Assembly (NCBI GenBank): GCA_040380145.1
Contig: JBEIJQ010000002.1
Span: 1 to 53,654, forward strand
DNA: 53,654 nt
Direction: 5' to 3'
Source: JBEIJQ01 sp040380145
GTDB taxonomy: Bacteria > Bacteroidota > Bacteroidia > Chitinophagales > Saprospiraceae
Shown here: positions 1-10,000 of the stretch, in pieces
Layout: every line of letters starts with the position of its first letter
How positions within the stretch are numbered: position 1 is the stretch's first letter
Notes under the pieces: generated by a model
The model's database searches: none
What the model saw: the letters and a program-made list of their open reading frames with translations, nothing else
What the model was told of the DNA's origin: nothing
Made by a program: the position numbers and the translations under genes

Positions 1-1037
1 AAAATGCGCACCTCGGTGCGGGGGATGCTCAGCGCCTGCTCCAAACCGGTGACGGAGGGACTTTCGCTTTCTACCTCGGAAAGCACCACGGCACTGGCCC
101 CACAGCGGCGGAGTTCGGCTCCTTCGCAGATGGGCAGGCCCAAAATGGCCCGCAAGTGCAGTTCGAACTCGTTGAGGTCCTGGGTGCCGGCCAATGTGAC
201 CATGCCCGTATCGTGCGGCCTCGGCGAAAGTTCCGAGAAAACGACTCCGTCGCGCGTCAGAAAAAACTCCACGCCCCAAAGGCCGGCTCCGCCGAGTTCG
301 GCGGTGATGCGGCGGGCCATTTCCTGCGCTTCGGCGAGGCTCGCGGGGGTCATCGGGTGCGGCTGCCAACTTTCCTGGTAGTCCCCTTTCGCCTGTCGGT
401 GACCAATGGGCGCACAGAAAAGAGTTTCGCCGTTGAGTTGGGTGACGGTCAGCAGCGTGATCTCGGATTCGAAGGGAATGAACTCCTCCACGATGACCTC
501 CGTGGTATCGCCCCGTCCTTTGGCGGCGGCCGACCAAGCGGCGGCGATGTCGTCCTCCGATCTGATCACCGATTGGCCTTTGCCGGAGGATGACATCAAC
601 GGCTTGACCACACAGGGCAGACCAATCTCTCGCACAGCCGTTTGCAGTCCGGACAAATCGGAAGCATAAGCGTAGCGAGCGGTTTTCAGTCCGAGCTTTT
701 GGGCTGCCAGGTCGCGGATAGCCTTGCGGTTCATGGTGAAATTGGCTGCCCGGGCGCTGGGGACGACCCGGATACCGCTGAGCTCATATTCGTACAGGCG
801 CTCGGTGCGGATGGCCTCGATCTCAGGCACGATGATGTCCGGGCGATAACGCTCCACCAATCGATCCAAGGCGGTGCCGTCGAGCATGTCCAAAACATGG
901 TGTTCGTGGGCCACCTGCATGGCGGGCGCATCCGGATAGCGGTCGGCGGCGAGGACATGTTGGCCCAATCGCTGCGCTGCGATGGCGAACTCTTTTCCCA
1001 ACTCTCCCGATCCGAGCAGAAGGATTTTCTTTTTCAT
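1..1037 (-). CDS. purT: formate-dependent phosphoribosylglycinamide formyltransferase 2 (PurT), C-terminus cut off by window edge
   Basis: PurT makes formylglycinamide ribonucleotide from GAR, formate and ATP in cytosolic purine synthesis. I translated the minus strand directly because the frame stays open off the window edge. It starts MKKKILLLGSGELGKEFAIA, the N-terminal nucleotide-binding loop of the family, and continues with the ATP-grasp lysine region (VVKPLMSSSGKGQS, about residues 149-162), VEEFIPFESEITLLT and GGAGLWGVEFFLTRDGVVFSELSPRPHDTGM, which is the metal/ATP site. About 345 of the usual 390 or so residues are present; the end lies outside. The ATG at 1037 is 12 bases past the stop of the TPR gene at 1050, so the two probably share a transcript started upstream of 2438. 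purA, another purine gene, lies just beyond. ATP-grasp relatives such as PurK are less likely because of the SPRPHDTGMVT motif. Confidence 0.93.
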   Translation of the reverse strand, partial: MKKKILLLGSGELGKEFAIAAQRLGQHVLAADRYPDAPAMQVAHEHHVLDMLDGTALDRLVERYRPDIIVPEIEAIRTERLYEYELSGIRVVPSARAANFTMNRKAIRDLAAQKLGLKTARYAYASDLSGLQTAVREIGLPCVVKPLMSSSGKGQSVIRSEDDIAAAWSAAAKGRGDTTEVIVEEFIPFESEITLLTVTQLNGETLFCAPIGHRQAKGDYQESWQPHPMTPASLAEAQEMARRITAELGGAGLWGVEFFLTRDGVVFSELSPRPHDTGMVTLAGTQDLNEFELHLRAILGLPICEGAELRRCGASAVVLSEVESESPSVTGLEQALSIPRTEVRI

Positions 1038-1049
1038 AAAAAAGAAAGG

Positions 1050-2438
1050 TTACGAACGGGAAAGCAGATCGGAAATCTTGGGATCGTTGAGCAATTCGGG
1101 TGCCAATTCCTTGACGAGGATCGACATGTGCGGCGCTTCGATTTGTGCCACCCTCAGCGAAAGCAACCCTTCTTTACGGAGGCCCGACAGCAGTTGCACG
1201 ATGGCGCGGCACCACAACAGTGCGCCTTCTCTTTCCAGGGAAAGCCCCTGCTCGACGATCTTTTCGGCGTTCTCGAAATCGTTCAGCAGGATCAGGTAAC
1301 AGGCGTAGTGCACCCAAGCGGTGACATAGCCGGATTCGGCTTCCACGGCGCTTTTGCAAAATTCGTACACCCTTTCATATTCCTCCAAGTGGTAGCAGGC
1401 TTCTGCCGCGGCCAAGTGGTAATCGGCGTTGTCGCCTTCGTAGCGGATAGCTTTTCGGAACGAAGAAAGGGCTGTCTGCCATTTTTCCTCGGCGGCATAG
1501 CAAAGGCCGAGCTGGTAAAAAGCCCCGCCGTGCTGTGGATCTGTGCGCAGGGCCAACAAATAATGCTCCCGGGCCTTGGCGCGATCGCCCAATGCCTCGT
1601 AGCAGCGGCCGGTTACGATCTGGAACTCCGCGTCCGGCTGAACATGCTGGCGGCCTTCGAGCAGACAGTCCAAAGCCGGCTGGTAATCGCCGAGGAAAAA
1701 ATAGGCCTCGGCACATTCGCGATACGCGTGCAGAAACTTCTCGTCTATCACGATGGCGTATTCGAAGGACTCGATGGCATCCTCGAACTGCTCCAAACGG
1801 CTTTGGGCGTGCCCGAGGTTGTACCAGGCCTGAGCGGCATATGGATCGCGGTCCAAAATATCCCGGTGGAGCAGGATACTCTCTTGGTAACGCTCCGTCA
1901 GTTCGGTCGTGTACCAGATCCGGTGCAGCGCCTCTTCGTTGCGGGGATTGATGGCCAGTGCGGCCCGTAGGCAATCCATGACCTCGTCGTTGAGCTCCCG
2001 GTCTTCGTACAGATCGGCTTTGGCGAGGTGCAACTGGTCGTGATCCTCACGGGGCAACTGCAAAAAGCCCTCTTCGAGAACGTCCAGCGCTTCGCGGAAT
2101 CGGCCGATGGCGGCCAATGCGCCCGCTCGGGTCGTGTAGTACTCCAATTCTCCGCCGTAAATCGCATCGCCGTCGCGGAGCAGATCGAGAGCTGCCAAAG
2201 CCTCGCCCATGGCCACGAGGATCTCCGCCTTACGAAGGTTGAAGACCGGCGTGAACGGATAAATGACCAGTGCTTGCTCCACGACGCGCATGGCGCGGTC
2301 GAGCATGAGCCTCGATTCGTAAAAATCGATCAGGTCTTCGTATTCGGATTCCTCGAAAAAAAATCCTTGGCCATTGGTCTGCTCAAAGCGCTTGGCCAAT
2401 TGTTCGAGGTATTTTTCGTCTTCAAAGGAAGGATGCAT
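1050..2438 (-). CDS. tetratricopeptide repeat protein
   Basis: A 462-residue soluble protein made almost wholly of TPR helix pairs; no signal peptide or membrane segment is seen. Repeat cores with the TPR pattern include AWYNLGHAQSRLEQFEDAIESFEYAI, GAFYQLGLCYAAEEKWQTALSSFRKAI and ADYHLAAAEACYHLEEYERVYEFCKSAV. The N-terminus (acidic, with EDLIDFYESRLMLDRAMRVVEQAL) matches a TPR family common in Bacteroidota, whose role I do not know. TPR arrays bind protein partners, so a scaffolding job is the most that can be inferred. A perfect TAnnTTTG box at 2491-2498, about 50 bases before the ATG, supports this start. purT follows after 12 bases. Confidence 0.88.
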   Translation of the reverse strand: MHPSFEDEKYLEQLAKRFEQTNGQGFFFEESEYEDLIDFYESRLMLDRAMRVVEQALVIYPFTPVFNLRKAEILVAMGEALAALDLLRDGDAIYGGELEYYTTRAGALAAIGRFREALDVLEEGFLQLPREDHDQLHLAKADLYEDRELNDEVMDCLRAALAINPRNEEALHRIWYTTELTERYQESILLHRDILDRDPYAAQAWYNLGHAQSRLEQFEDAIESFEYAIVIDEKFLHAYRECAEAYFFLGDYQPALDCLLEGRQHVQPDAEFQIVTGRCYEALGDRAKAREHYLLALRTDPQHGGAFYQLGLCYAAEEKWQTALSSFRKAIRYEGDNADYHLAAAEACYHLEEYERVYEFCKSAVEAESGYVTAWVHYACYLILLNDFENAEKIVEQGLSLEREGALLWCRAIVQLLSGLRKEGLLSLRVAQIEAPHMSILVKELAPELLNDPKISDLLSRS

Positions 2439-2490
2439 CGTGTCGCGTTTCGTGGATGAACGGTTGGTGACCTCCGTTTTTTTTGTCTCA

Positions 2491-2498
2491 CAAAAATA
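2491..2498 (-). promoter_or_regulatory. candidate -7 box for the TPR/purT transcript
   Basis: The minus strand reads TATTTTTG, a perfect TAnnTTTG, 53 bases before the ATG at 2438. No clear -33 TTTG is seen at the right spacing. The box lies in an A/T-rich stretch between purA and the TPR gene. Confidence 0.5.
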
Positions 2499-2601
2499 AC
2501 AAAAAAAACGCCTCTGCAGGTTTCCGATGTCGGCTTTTGTCCGATGTGGTCCTTTTTTTCTAAAAAAAAATACTTTCCCGGCTCAACGCCATCGAAAACG
2601 G

Positions 2602-3873
2602 TCAGAAGGGGATCAGCTGCTCCCGATCGGGGCCGACCGATACCATCGAGATCGGAACACCCAAACGGTCCTGCACGGCCGCGAGATAAGCCGTGGCGTT
2701 GGGCGGCAGATCCGCCCGGGAGCGGACTTCCGTGGTGGGGCATTGCCAGCCGTGGAACGATTCGTACACGGGTTCTGCCTCCACGCGACAAAGGTCGTAG
2801 GGAAAGCGGTCGGAGAGGCGTCCGTCGATGCGGTAGGCGTTGCCGAGGCGGATTTCGGGGAAGTCGTCGAGAACATCCAATTTGGTGACCACGATCCGGG
2901 TCACGCCGTTGAGCAATGCGGCGTAGCGGAGTTGTACCATGTCTATCCAGCCGCAACGGCGGGGGCGGCCCGTGGTGGAACCGTACTCGTGACCGGCGTC
3001 GCGCAGGCGCTGCCCCGTCGCATCGAGCAGTTCGGTCGGAAATGGACCGCTGCCCACCCGCGTGCAATAGGCCTTGGTGATGCCGATGACCTCTCCGATC
3101 CGCTGGGGCGCCACGCCGAGGCCGTTGCAAACCCCTGCCGTAATGGTGTTGGAAGAAGTGACATAGGGATAGGTGCCGAAATCCACGTCCAACATGGAGC
3201 CCTGCGCCCCTTCGGCCAATACGCGGTGGCCCTCCGCCAAAAGGTCGTGGACGAAGTACTCGCCGTCCACATAGCGCAGTCGCTTGATGAAATCCACTGC
3301 CTCGAACCAACGCGCCTCCTCGGCCTCGAGGTCGAAAGCGGGCAAATCAGAGTAGCCGCCGAGCAGTTTCAGGTGCTTGTCGCGCAGTTGGCCATACAGT
3401 TCGCGGAAGCGGGGGCTGAACATATCGCCGGCCCGCAAGCCGTTGCGCCCGGTCTTGTCCATGTAGGTAGGTCCGATCCCCCGCAGCGTGGAGCCTATCT
3501 TTTCTTTGCCCTTGGCCGCCTCAGAGGCAGCGTCCAACCAGCGGTGGGTGGGCAGGATCAGATGGGCCTTGTGGGCAACGAACAATCTTTCGCGATACGG
3601 GATGCCCGTGAGATCGAGGCTCTCCATTTCGCGTCGGAGGGTGAGCGGGTCCAGTACCACTCCATTGCCGATCAGGTTGAGCAGATCTTCGCGGAAGATC
3701 CCAGAAGGAATGGTATGCAGGACGAACTTCAGTCCGCCGATGACCAATGTATGGCCGGCGTTCGGGCCGCCTTGGAAGCGGGCCACCAAGCGATAGCGGT
3801 CGGCCAGGCAGTCCACGATTTTGCCTTTGCCTTCGTCGCCCCATTGAAGGCCCAACAATACGTCAATCTTCAT
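2602..3873 (-). CDS. purA: adenylosuccinate synthase
   Basis: PurA condenses IMP and aspartate with GTP to adenylosuccinate, the first step from IMP to AMP, in the cytosol. The 423-residue length is normal. The N-terminal GTP loop LGLQWGDEGKGK (residues 7-18) carries the catalytic Asp of the family, GGPNAGHT (about 36-43) carries the catalytic His, and GIGPTY and EGAQGSMLDVDFGTYPYVTSS (about 225-245) are signature segments. GSTTGRPRRCGWIDMV is also conserved. The gene stands alone between the TPR gene and the giant adhesin, all on the minus strand. A perfect palindrome sits immediately upstream (3885-3902). Confidence 0.97.
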   Translation of the reverse strand: MKIDVLLGLQWGDEGKGKIVDCLADRYRLVARFQGGPNAGHTLVIGGLKFVLHTIPSGIFREDLLNLIGNGVVLDPLTLRREMESLDLTGIPYRERLFVAHKAHLILPTHRWLDAASEAAKGKEKIGSTLRGIGPTYMDKTGRNGLRAGDMFSPRFRELYGQLRDKHLKLLGGYSDLPAFDLEAEEARWFEAVDFIKRLRYVDGEYFVHDLLAEGHRVLAEGAQGSMLDVDFGTYPYVTSSNTITAGVCNGLGVAPQRIGEVIGITKAYCTRVGSGPFPTELLDATGQRLRDAGHEYGSTTGRPRRCGWIDMVQLRYAALLNGVTRIVVTKLDVLDDFPEIRLGNAYRIDGRLSDRFPYDLCRVEAEPVYESFHGWQCPTTEVRSRADLPPNATAYLAAVQDRLGVPISMVSVGPDREQLIPF

Positions 3874-3884
3874 GAAAATCCATT

Positions 3885-3902
3885 TTCCGCAAAGTTGCGG
3901 AA
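3885..3902. promoter_or_regulatory. perfect inverted repeat just upstream of purA
   Basis: TTCCGCAA-AG-TTGCGGAA is an 18-base perfect dyad ending 12 bases before the purA ATG (3873). It could be an operator or a leader hairpin. No regulator is encoded nearby, so the role is unknown. Confidence 0.35.
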
Positions 3903-3980
3903 TTTGTTCGAGCCCTGCACCCTTATGAAGGGTATTCCCCCGCCGGATCCGGAATTTTCAACTGGATTTTTTTGATCTGT

Positions 3981-4000
3981 AAAAACCGCTGCCCTCAGCG
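3981..4000 (-). terminator. probable terminator of the giant adhesin gene
   Basis: On the minus strand CGCTG-AGGG-CAGCG is followed by GTTTTTA. The 5-bp stem is short and overlaps the stop codon (3995-3997), so this is a modest candidate. Confidence 0.4.
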
Positions 4001-7000
4001 CACCAGCGTCACATCGCCGCGCAGGGTCTCCACGTAACCATCCGTGTATTCGATTTCGGCATACCAGACGAACACGCCGGAATTCATCTGTTTGCCCTTG
4101 AACTTGCCGTCCCAGCCTCCGGCGATGTCGTTGGGCAAAACATCGATGGCCTCGTAAACCAGCTCGCCCCAGCGGTCGAACACGCGGAAGGTGCGCACGG
4201 CCTGTACGCCGCGACCGCCCTGAACGAGAAAAATGTCGTTGGCCCCGTCGCCGTTGGGGGTGAACAAATTGGCCACATAGGCGCGACGCTGCTGAAAAAC
4301 CGTCACATTGGCCTCCAACATCACTTCGCAGCCATTGCTGTCGCTGACGATCACCTCGTACACCGTCGAGAGATACGGCGTGGCAATGGGGGCCGCGCAA
4401 TCCAGACAGCTCAGCGTCGTATCGGGCACCCATTCGTATGTGACCGGAGAATTGGCGGTGATGGTGAGGACAACGGACTCGCCGTATTCTATGCTGGTAT
4501 CTTGGGGCAAAAGGGACGCGATCAGGGAATCCGGTTCGAGCACTTCCAATTCGAGGGTGTCGGTACAGTAGAAATTGTCGCGCACGACCACCCGGAAAGA
4601 ATCCGCCGGCAATCCCGAGAAAGTACTGCCGATGCGGTAGGGGCCGTTGTCGAGCTGGTAGCGGTAGGGCATCGTGCCGCCCGTTGCGCTCACCGAAATA
4701 GCTCCGTCGAAACCTCCGTTGCAATTGACGTCGGTGACGGTCCCGGTGGCCACCAATTCTTGGGGCTGGGACAAAAAGCGGGTAGCGGAGACCGTGCAGC
4801 CTGCCGCATCCGTCACGGTCACTGTGAAGGTATCAGAGGGCAGGGAGTCGATCAACATCACGGTTTCGCCGTTCGACCAAAGATATTGGTAGGGAAGATT
4901 GCCGCCCGATGCGAATGCGCGAATGGCACCCGTGGAGTCTCCGTAGCAGAGAATGGTGGCCGTGCGCTGGGTTTCCAGGGCAAGAGTGGAAGTATTGGGG
5001 ACCACGAACACACCGGTTCCCGTGCAGCCGTTGAAGTCCGTGATCGTGACCCCATAAGGCCCCGCTGCCAAGTTGATGGCCAATGGCGAGGTTTGGAAAG
5101 CCGCCGCCGTTCCCCACTGATAGGTGTAGGGGCCGGTTCCGCCGGCTCCGGTCACCCGGATCGTGCCCGTGTTCTGCCCGTTGCAGTTCGGCGCGGTGAC
5201 GCTGACCAAAGTGGCCGTGACAGGGCTGGGCTGGACGATGTTCACCGATGCTGAAGCCGTACAGCCTTGGTTGTCGCCCACCACCACGGTACGGGTTCCG
5301 GCGGTGAGGTAAATGGCGGAGGCCGTCGTTTCGCCGTTGCTCCACTGGTACACATATCCGGGCACGCCCCCGCTGGCCACGACCGTGGCGTTGCCGTCGG
5401 CGCTGTTGTAGCAGTCGGTGGGCTGGACGCCCGTGATCGCAAGGACGAGAGGAGTGGGTTGGCCCACCGTGACGCTAGCCGTGGCAGTACAGCCGACGGC
5501 ATCCGTGACGGTCACGAAATAGGGCGTGTTGGCCAACAAATTGCTGACCGTGTCGTTGATTTCGCCGTTGCTCCACAGGAAGGTATAGCCCGGAGTGCCG
5601 CCGAACGGATTGGCGATGGCCACGCCGTTGGCCGCTCCGTTGCAAGTGGCGTTCGCAGAGACGATCGCCATGTTGGTCGCCGTGTTGGGCTGGCCCACTT
5701 GGAACTGGGCGCTGCCAGTACAGCCGAGATCATCGGTGACCGTGACGCTGACCGATCCGGCCGACAGTCCGGTAGCCACCGGACCGGCTGCGGCACCGGC
5801 GCTCCAAACATACGAAACATAGTTGCCCGTTCCCCCCGTGATCTGGCCGGTCAGGTTGATCCGACCGTCGGAGCCGCCGAAACAGCGCACCGGCGTTATG
5901 GTCGCCCCGATGGCAATCGTCGGCAGTTCGGTGACTTGGATCGACGCCACGCCTTGGCAAACCGTGGCATCCGTGACGGTGACCGAGTAAACCCCGGATC
6001 CGCCGACGCTGATCGTGCGAGTGGACTCACCCGTGGACCATAGGTACGAGAAAAAGCCAGGGCCTGCGTCCAAAGGCAATGTCGCGCCATTGCAAAAAGT
6101 CGTGCCGCTCGGGGTCAAGATGTTGAAAACAAGGGTGGAAAAAGTATCCACCAAGATCTCGTCCGTGCCGGTGCAACCGTAAAAGTCGGTGATCGTGACT
6201 TGGAAGGTTTCGGGGCCAGTGATCTGCTCGGAAATGGAAGCGCCCGTTTGTCCCCCGCCCCAAGTGAAGGTGTACGGAGGAAGACCGTCCGAACCGATGG
6301 CGTTCAAGGTGATCGTGGCGTTCAGACAGATCAGGGAGTCAGGGCCGAGGCTCACGCCCGGGTTGGGATTGACATTGATATTCACTTGGTCGAAAGCCGT
6401 ACAACCGTTCACATCGGTCACGGTGACCGTGTAGGACTGGTTGTTGGTCGGACTGACCACGATGGTGCCGGTCTGGCCAGGTCCCCAGTTGAACGAGAAA
6501 GGAGCAGTGCCACCCGTGGCGGTAGGGGCCAGCACGACGCTTTCGCCTGCGCAAATGGATTGATCCGAGCCGGCAGAAGCCGTAGGCAAGGGATTGACCG
6601 TGACGTTCAGGTTGCCCGTACCGGTGCAGCCCTGCTGGTCGCTGACGGTCACAGAGTAATTGCCCGTGGCATTGACTTGGATCGTTTGGGCGGTTTCACC
6701 GGTGGACCACTGGTAATTGTCGAAAATGCCCGCATCCAAAGCCAATGTTCCGCCGGCACAAAAGATCGGATTTCCGTTGGGGACGATATTGACAAAAAGG
6801 GAATTGCTGACGATCAGCGAGAAACTGCCGCTGGCGGTGCAGCCCAAGGCATCTGTCACCGTCAGGTTATAAGTACCGGAATTCAGAACCTGGGCAGCGG
6901 GGATGACTGGAGCGGGCAATATCGAGTTGAACCCGCCGGGACCGCTCCACTGGTAGGTATATCCAGGAGATCCCCCGATAACAAACGGCGAAAACAGCAC

Positions 7001-10000
7001 GGTGCTGTTGGTGCAGACGCTGCGGTTGGGGCCCGCATCGGCGGCCAAAACCGGATTGACAGTAACTGTGACCGCATCGGTCCCGGTACAACCGGCAGGT
7101 GTGGTGGCGGTGACAGTGTAGGTGGTGGTGAAGCCCGGGTTGACCGTTTGAGAAGCGCCGTTGTTGCCCAACGGAGCGCCCCATGTATAGGTGAACGGCC
7201 CGGCGGCACCGGATGCCGAAGCCACCAAAGTGGTGGTCGCCCCGTTGCAGATGGTGCGGTCGTTGCCCGCATCCGCCACGGGATTGTTGTTGACCGTCAA
7301 GGTCAATTGGTCAACCGCCGTACAGGTATTTGCATCGGTGACGGTGACCCCGAAACTCCCGGTGGCGTTGGGCAAAAGAGCAAGCGAACCGGTGGACGCA
7401 CCGTTGTTCCAATTGTAGGTGTACGGTGCGGTTCCGCCCGTCACCGTGGCCGTCAGCGTCGCCGAATCGCCTTGGCAGACGCCGAAATCTGGACCAAGGG
7501 AAACCGAAGGGTTGGGATGTACGGTGACGGTGAGCTGGTCGGTGCCGGTACAACCGTTGGGTTCGGAAACCGTCACCGAATAGGTGCCAGTTGCGTTGAC
7601 CGTGATGTTTTGGCCGGTGGCCCCGTTCGACCAGGCGAACCCGCCGAAATTGCCCGCGTCGAGTACCACCGAACCGCCTTGGCAGAAGCTCGTCGGGCCG
7701 TTGGCGCCGATGGTGGGCGACAGGTTGGCGGCCAAGGAGATCGTGACCGTGGTGCTGCCGGTGCATCCGAAGGCATCGGTCACGCTGACGGAAACCGCTC
7801 CGGCTTGGGTCGCCGTGATCGTTTGAGATGTTGCACCCGTGGACCAGGTGTATGCTGCGAAGGCTCCCGCATCGAGCAGGGAAGAAGCTCCGTTGCAGAT
7901 CGTGGTCGAACCGGTGATGATGGGCGTGGGCAGCGTGCTCACGGCAAGGGCGAAATTGGCGCTGCCGGTACAGCCGCCGGCATCGGTGATGGTCACGGCG
8001 TAGGTATTGGCCGCATTGACCGTGATGGAAGAAGTGCTTTCTCCGGTGCTCCAAGCATAGGAAGCGTAGCCCGCTGTGGCCGAAATCGTCGAGGTTTCGC
8101 CCGTACAGATCTGTCCGTCGCCGGTTATGGCCACGGTGGGCGCCGCCAAGGTCACGTTCACGGAGGCCGTACCGGTACAGCCCGACGCATCTGTTACGGT
8201 CACGAGCACCAGTCCCACGCCGTTCACAGTGATCGAAGGGGTGGTAGCGCCGTTATTCCACGCGTAGGCTTGATAACCGGCGGTGGCCGTCAACACGGAA
8301 TTTTGTCCGCCGCACAGGGTGATGTCACCGGAAATAGTCGGGATGATGGCTGGGCAAGTGCCGGCCACGCAGGTGATGGTGCCTGGCTGGCTCGATCCGC
8401 ATGCGCTTCCCGGAGGCGAGTTGGCGATCACCTGGATGGTGACCGTTTGCCCTTGGGTGAGGCCGATCACGGTATAAGTCAACGAATTGCCAAAGTTGAT
8501 GAAAGGTCCACCGTCAATGGAGACCGAATAACTGGCGGCTCCGCCCAAGGCCTGCCAAACGAAAGTCACCGAGGAATTGGTACCGGGCCCGCAGCTCACC
8601 ACCGGAGCGGGCAGGGCCGTTTCGATGAAAACGGTCACGTCGGCCGTATCGGTACAGCCGAAAAGGTTGGTGGCGGTGACGCTGTAAGTGGTCGTTGCGG
8701 GCGGGTTGACGGAGATCGTCTGGGTGGTGCCCCCGGTCGACCACAGGAAGTTGGGCGTGTTCAGGTTGTTGAAGGTCAGCGTGACGCTGTTGAAAGTCCC
8801 GTTCTGGCCACCGTTGGCGGCGCCTTGGCTGTGCTGGATGAGCAGCGACCAGTTGCCGTTGACCGTCGAACCGAGCAAGGGGGTCCAACCGTTGGCCTGC
8901 TCGGGACGGAAGACCGAGTTGGCCGGAATGGCCGTGAAAACAAACGCCGTGATGTTCTGCGCCGCCGCCGGGGTGAAGGTGACGTTGTTGTAACCGGAAT
9001 TGGTGAAACCGCCGTTGCCCGTGGAAAGCATCACTTGTTGGCCGCTCGGGCTCACCAAGTAAATGTTGAGGTGGCCCGTCACGTTTTGTGCGATGTTGAG
9101 GGTCACGGAGTTCAACAGGTTGGCGATGTAGGTCAGGGGAAAAACACCTGAAACCGGGATGGGAATGGAAACCGAACCGCCGGCCGGGATGGCGGTAGGG
9201 GTGTTGGCCGTAAAAGTAAAGGTCGGAGCACCGGGCGAAAGGGTCGCCGTGAGGTTGGCCGCTCCACCATCGCAGATCGTGGTGTCCGTCAATGCCGGGA
9301 ACTGGAGCGAATACGGCGATGCGACGATGTTGACAACATCGTTCTGAATGCAAGGACCGTTCTGGTAAGTGACGGTGTAGGAGATCGGCTGGGTGATGGT
9401 GGCGACCGGATTGGCGATGTTGGTGTTGTTGAGACCGATAGCAGGCGTCCAGGTATAGGTCCCGGGCGCGGCGTTGCCCCCAAGACCTGCAGCGTTGAGC
9501 TGAAGGGTGTTGAGGTTGTTGGTGCAGATCTGGTACGAACTGGACGAAGCGTCCAATTGGGCCACGATGATCTCGTAGATGTAGGTCAGGTTGTTGGGCA
9601 CCGGACAAGCCCCGTCCGAGGCAGTGACATAAAAATTGAGGGTGTCCGGCCCATGCCCCGCTGTGTTCCAACTGAATGTCCCCACAACCGGGTTGTTGCC
9701 CGAATAGGTCAGTGTTGATCCAGGTATCGCTTGTGCAGCATTGGAAAAAATGGACAGGATCTCGTTCGGATTGGGGTCGCTGAAGGTGAAATTGAAAGAG
9801 ATGACGTTGCCCGAACAAACATAAAAAGTCTGTCCGGTGACCGTCACGGTGTTGACCCCGCCGGTCACCGTATCGATGACCCCCAGAGGCGGTTGGGAAA
9901 TGTTTTGGCACAAGTTGGCCGGCAGCACCAAAATCTGCACATCCCGGAAAGTGGAACCCACCAGTTGGCCGTTTCGAAACTCCTGTACCCGGACGGTCAG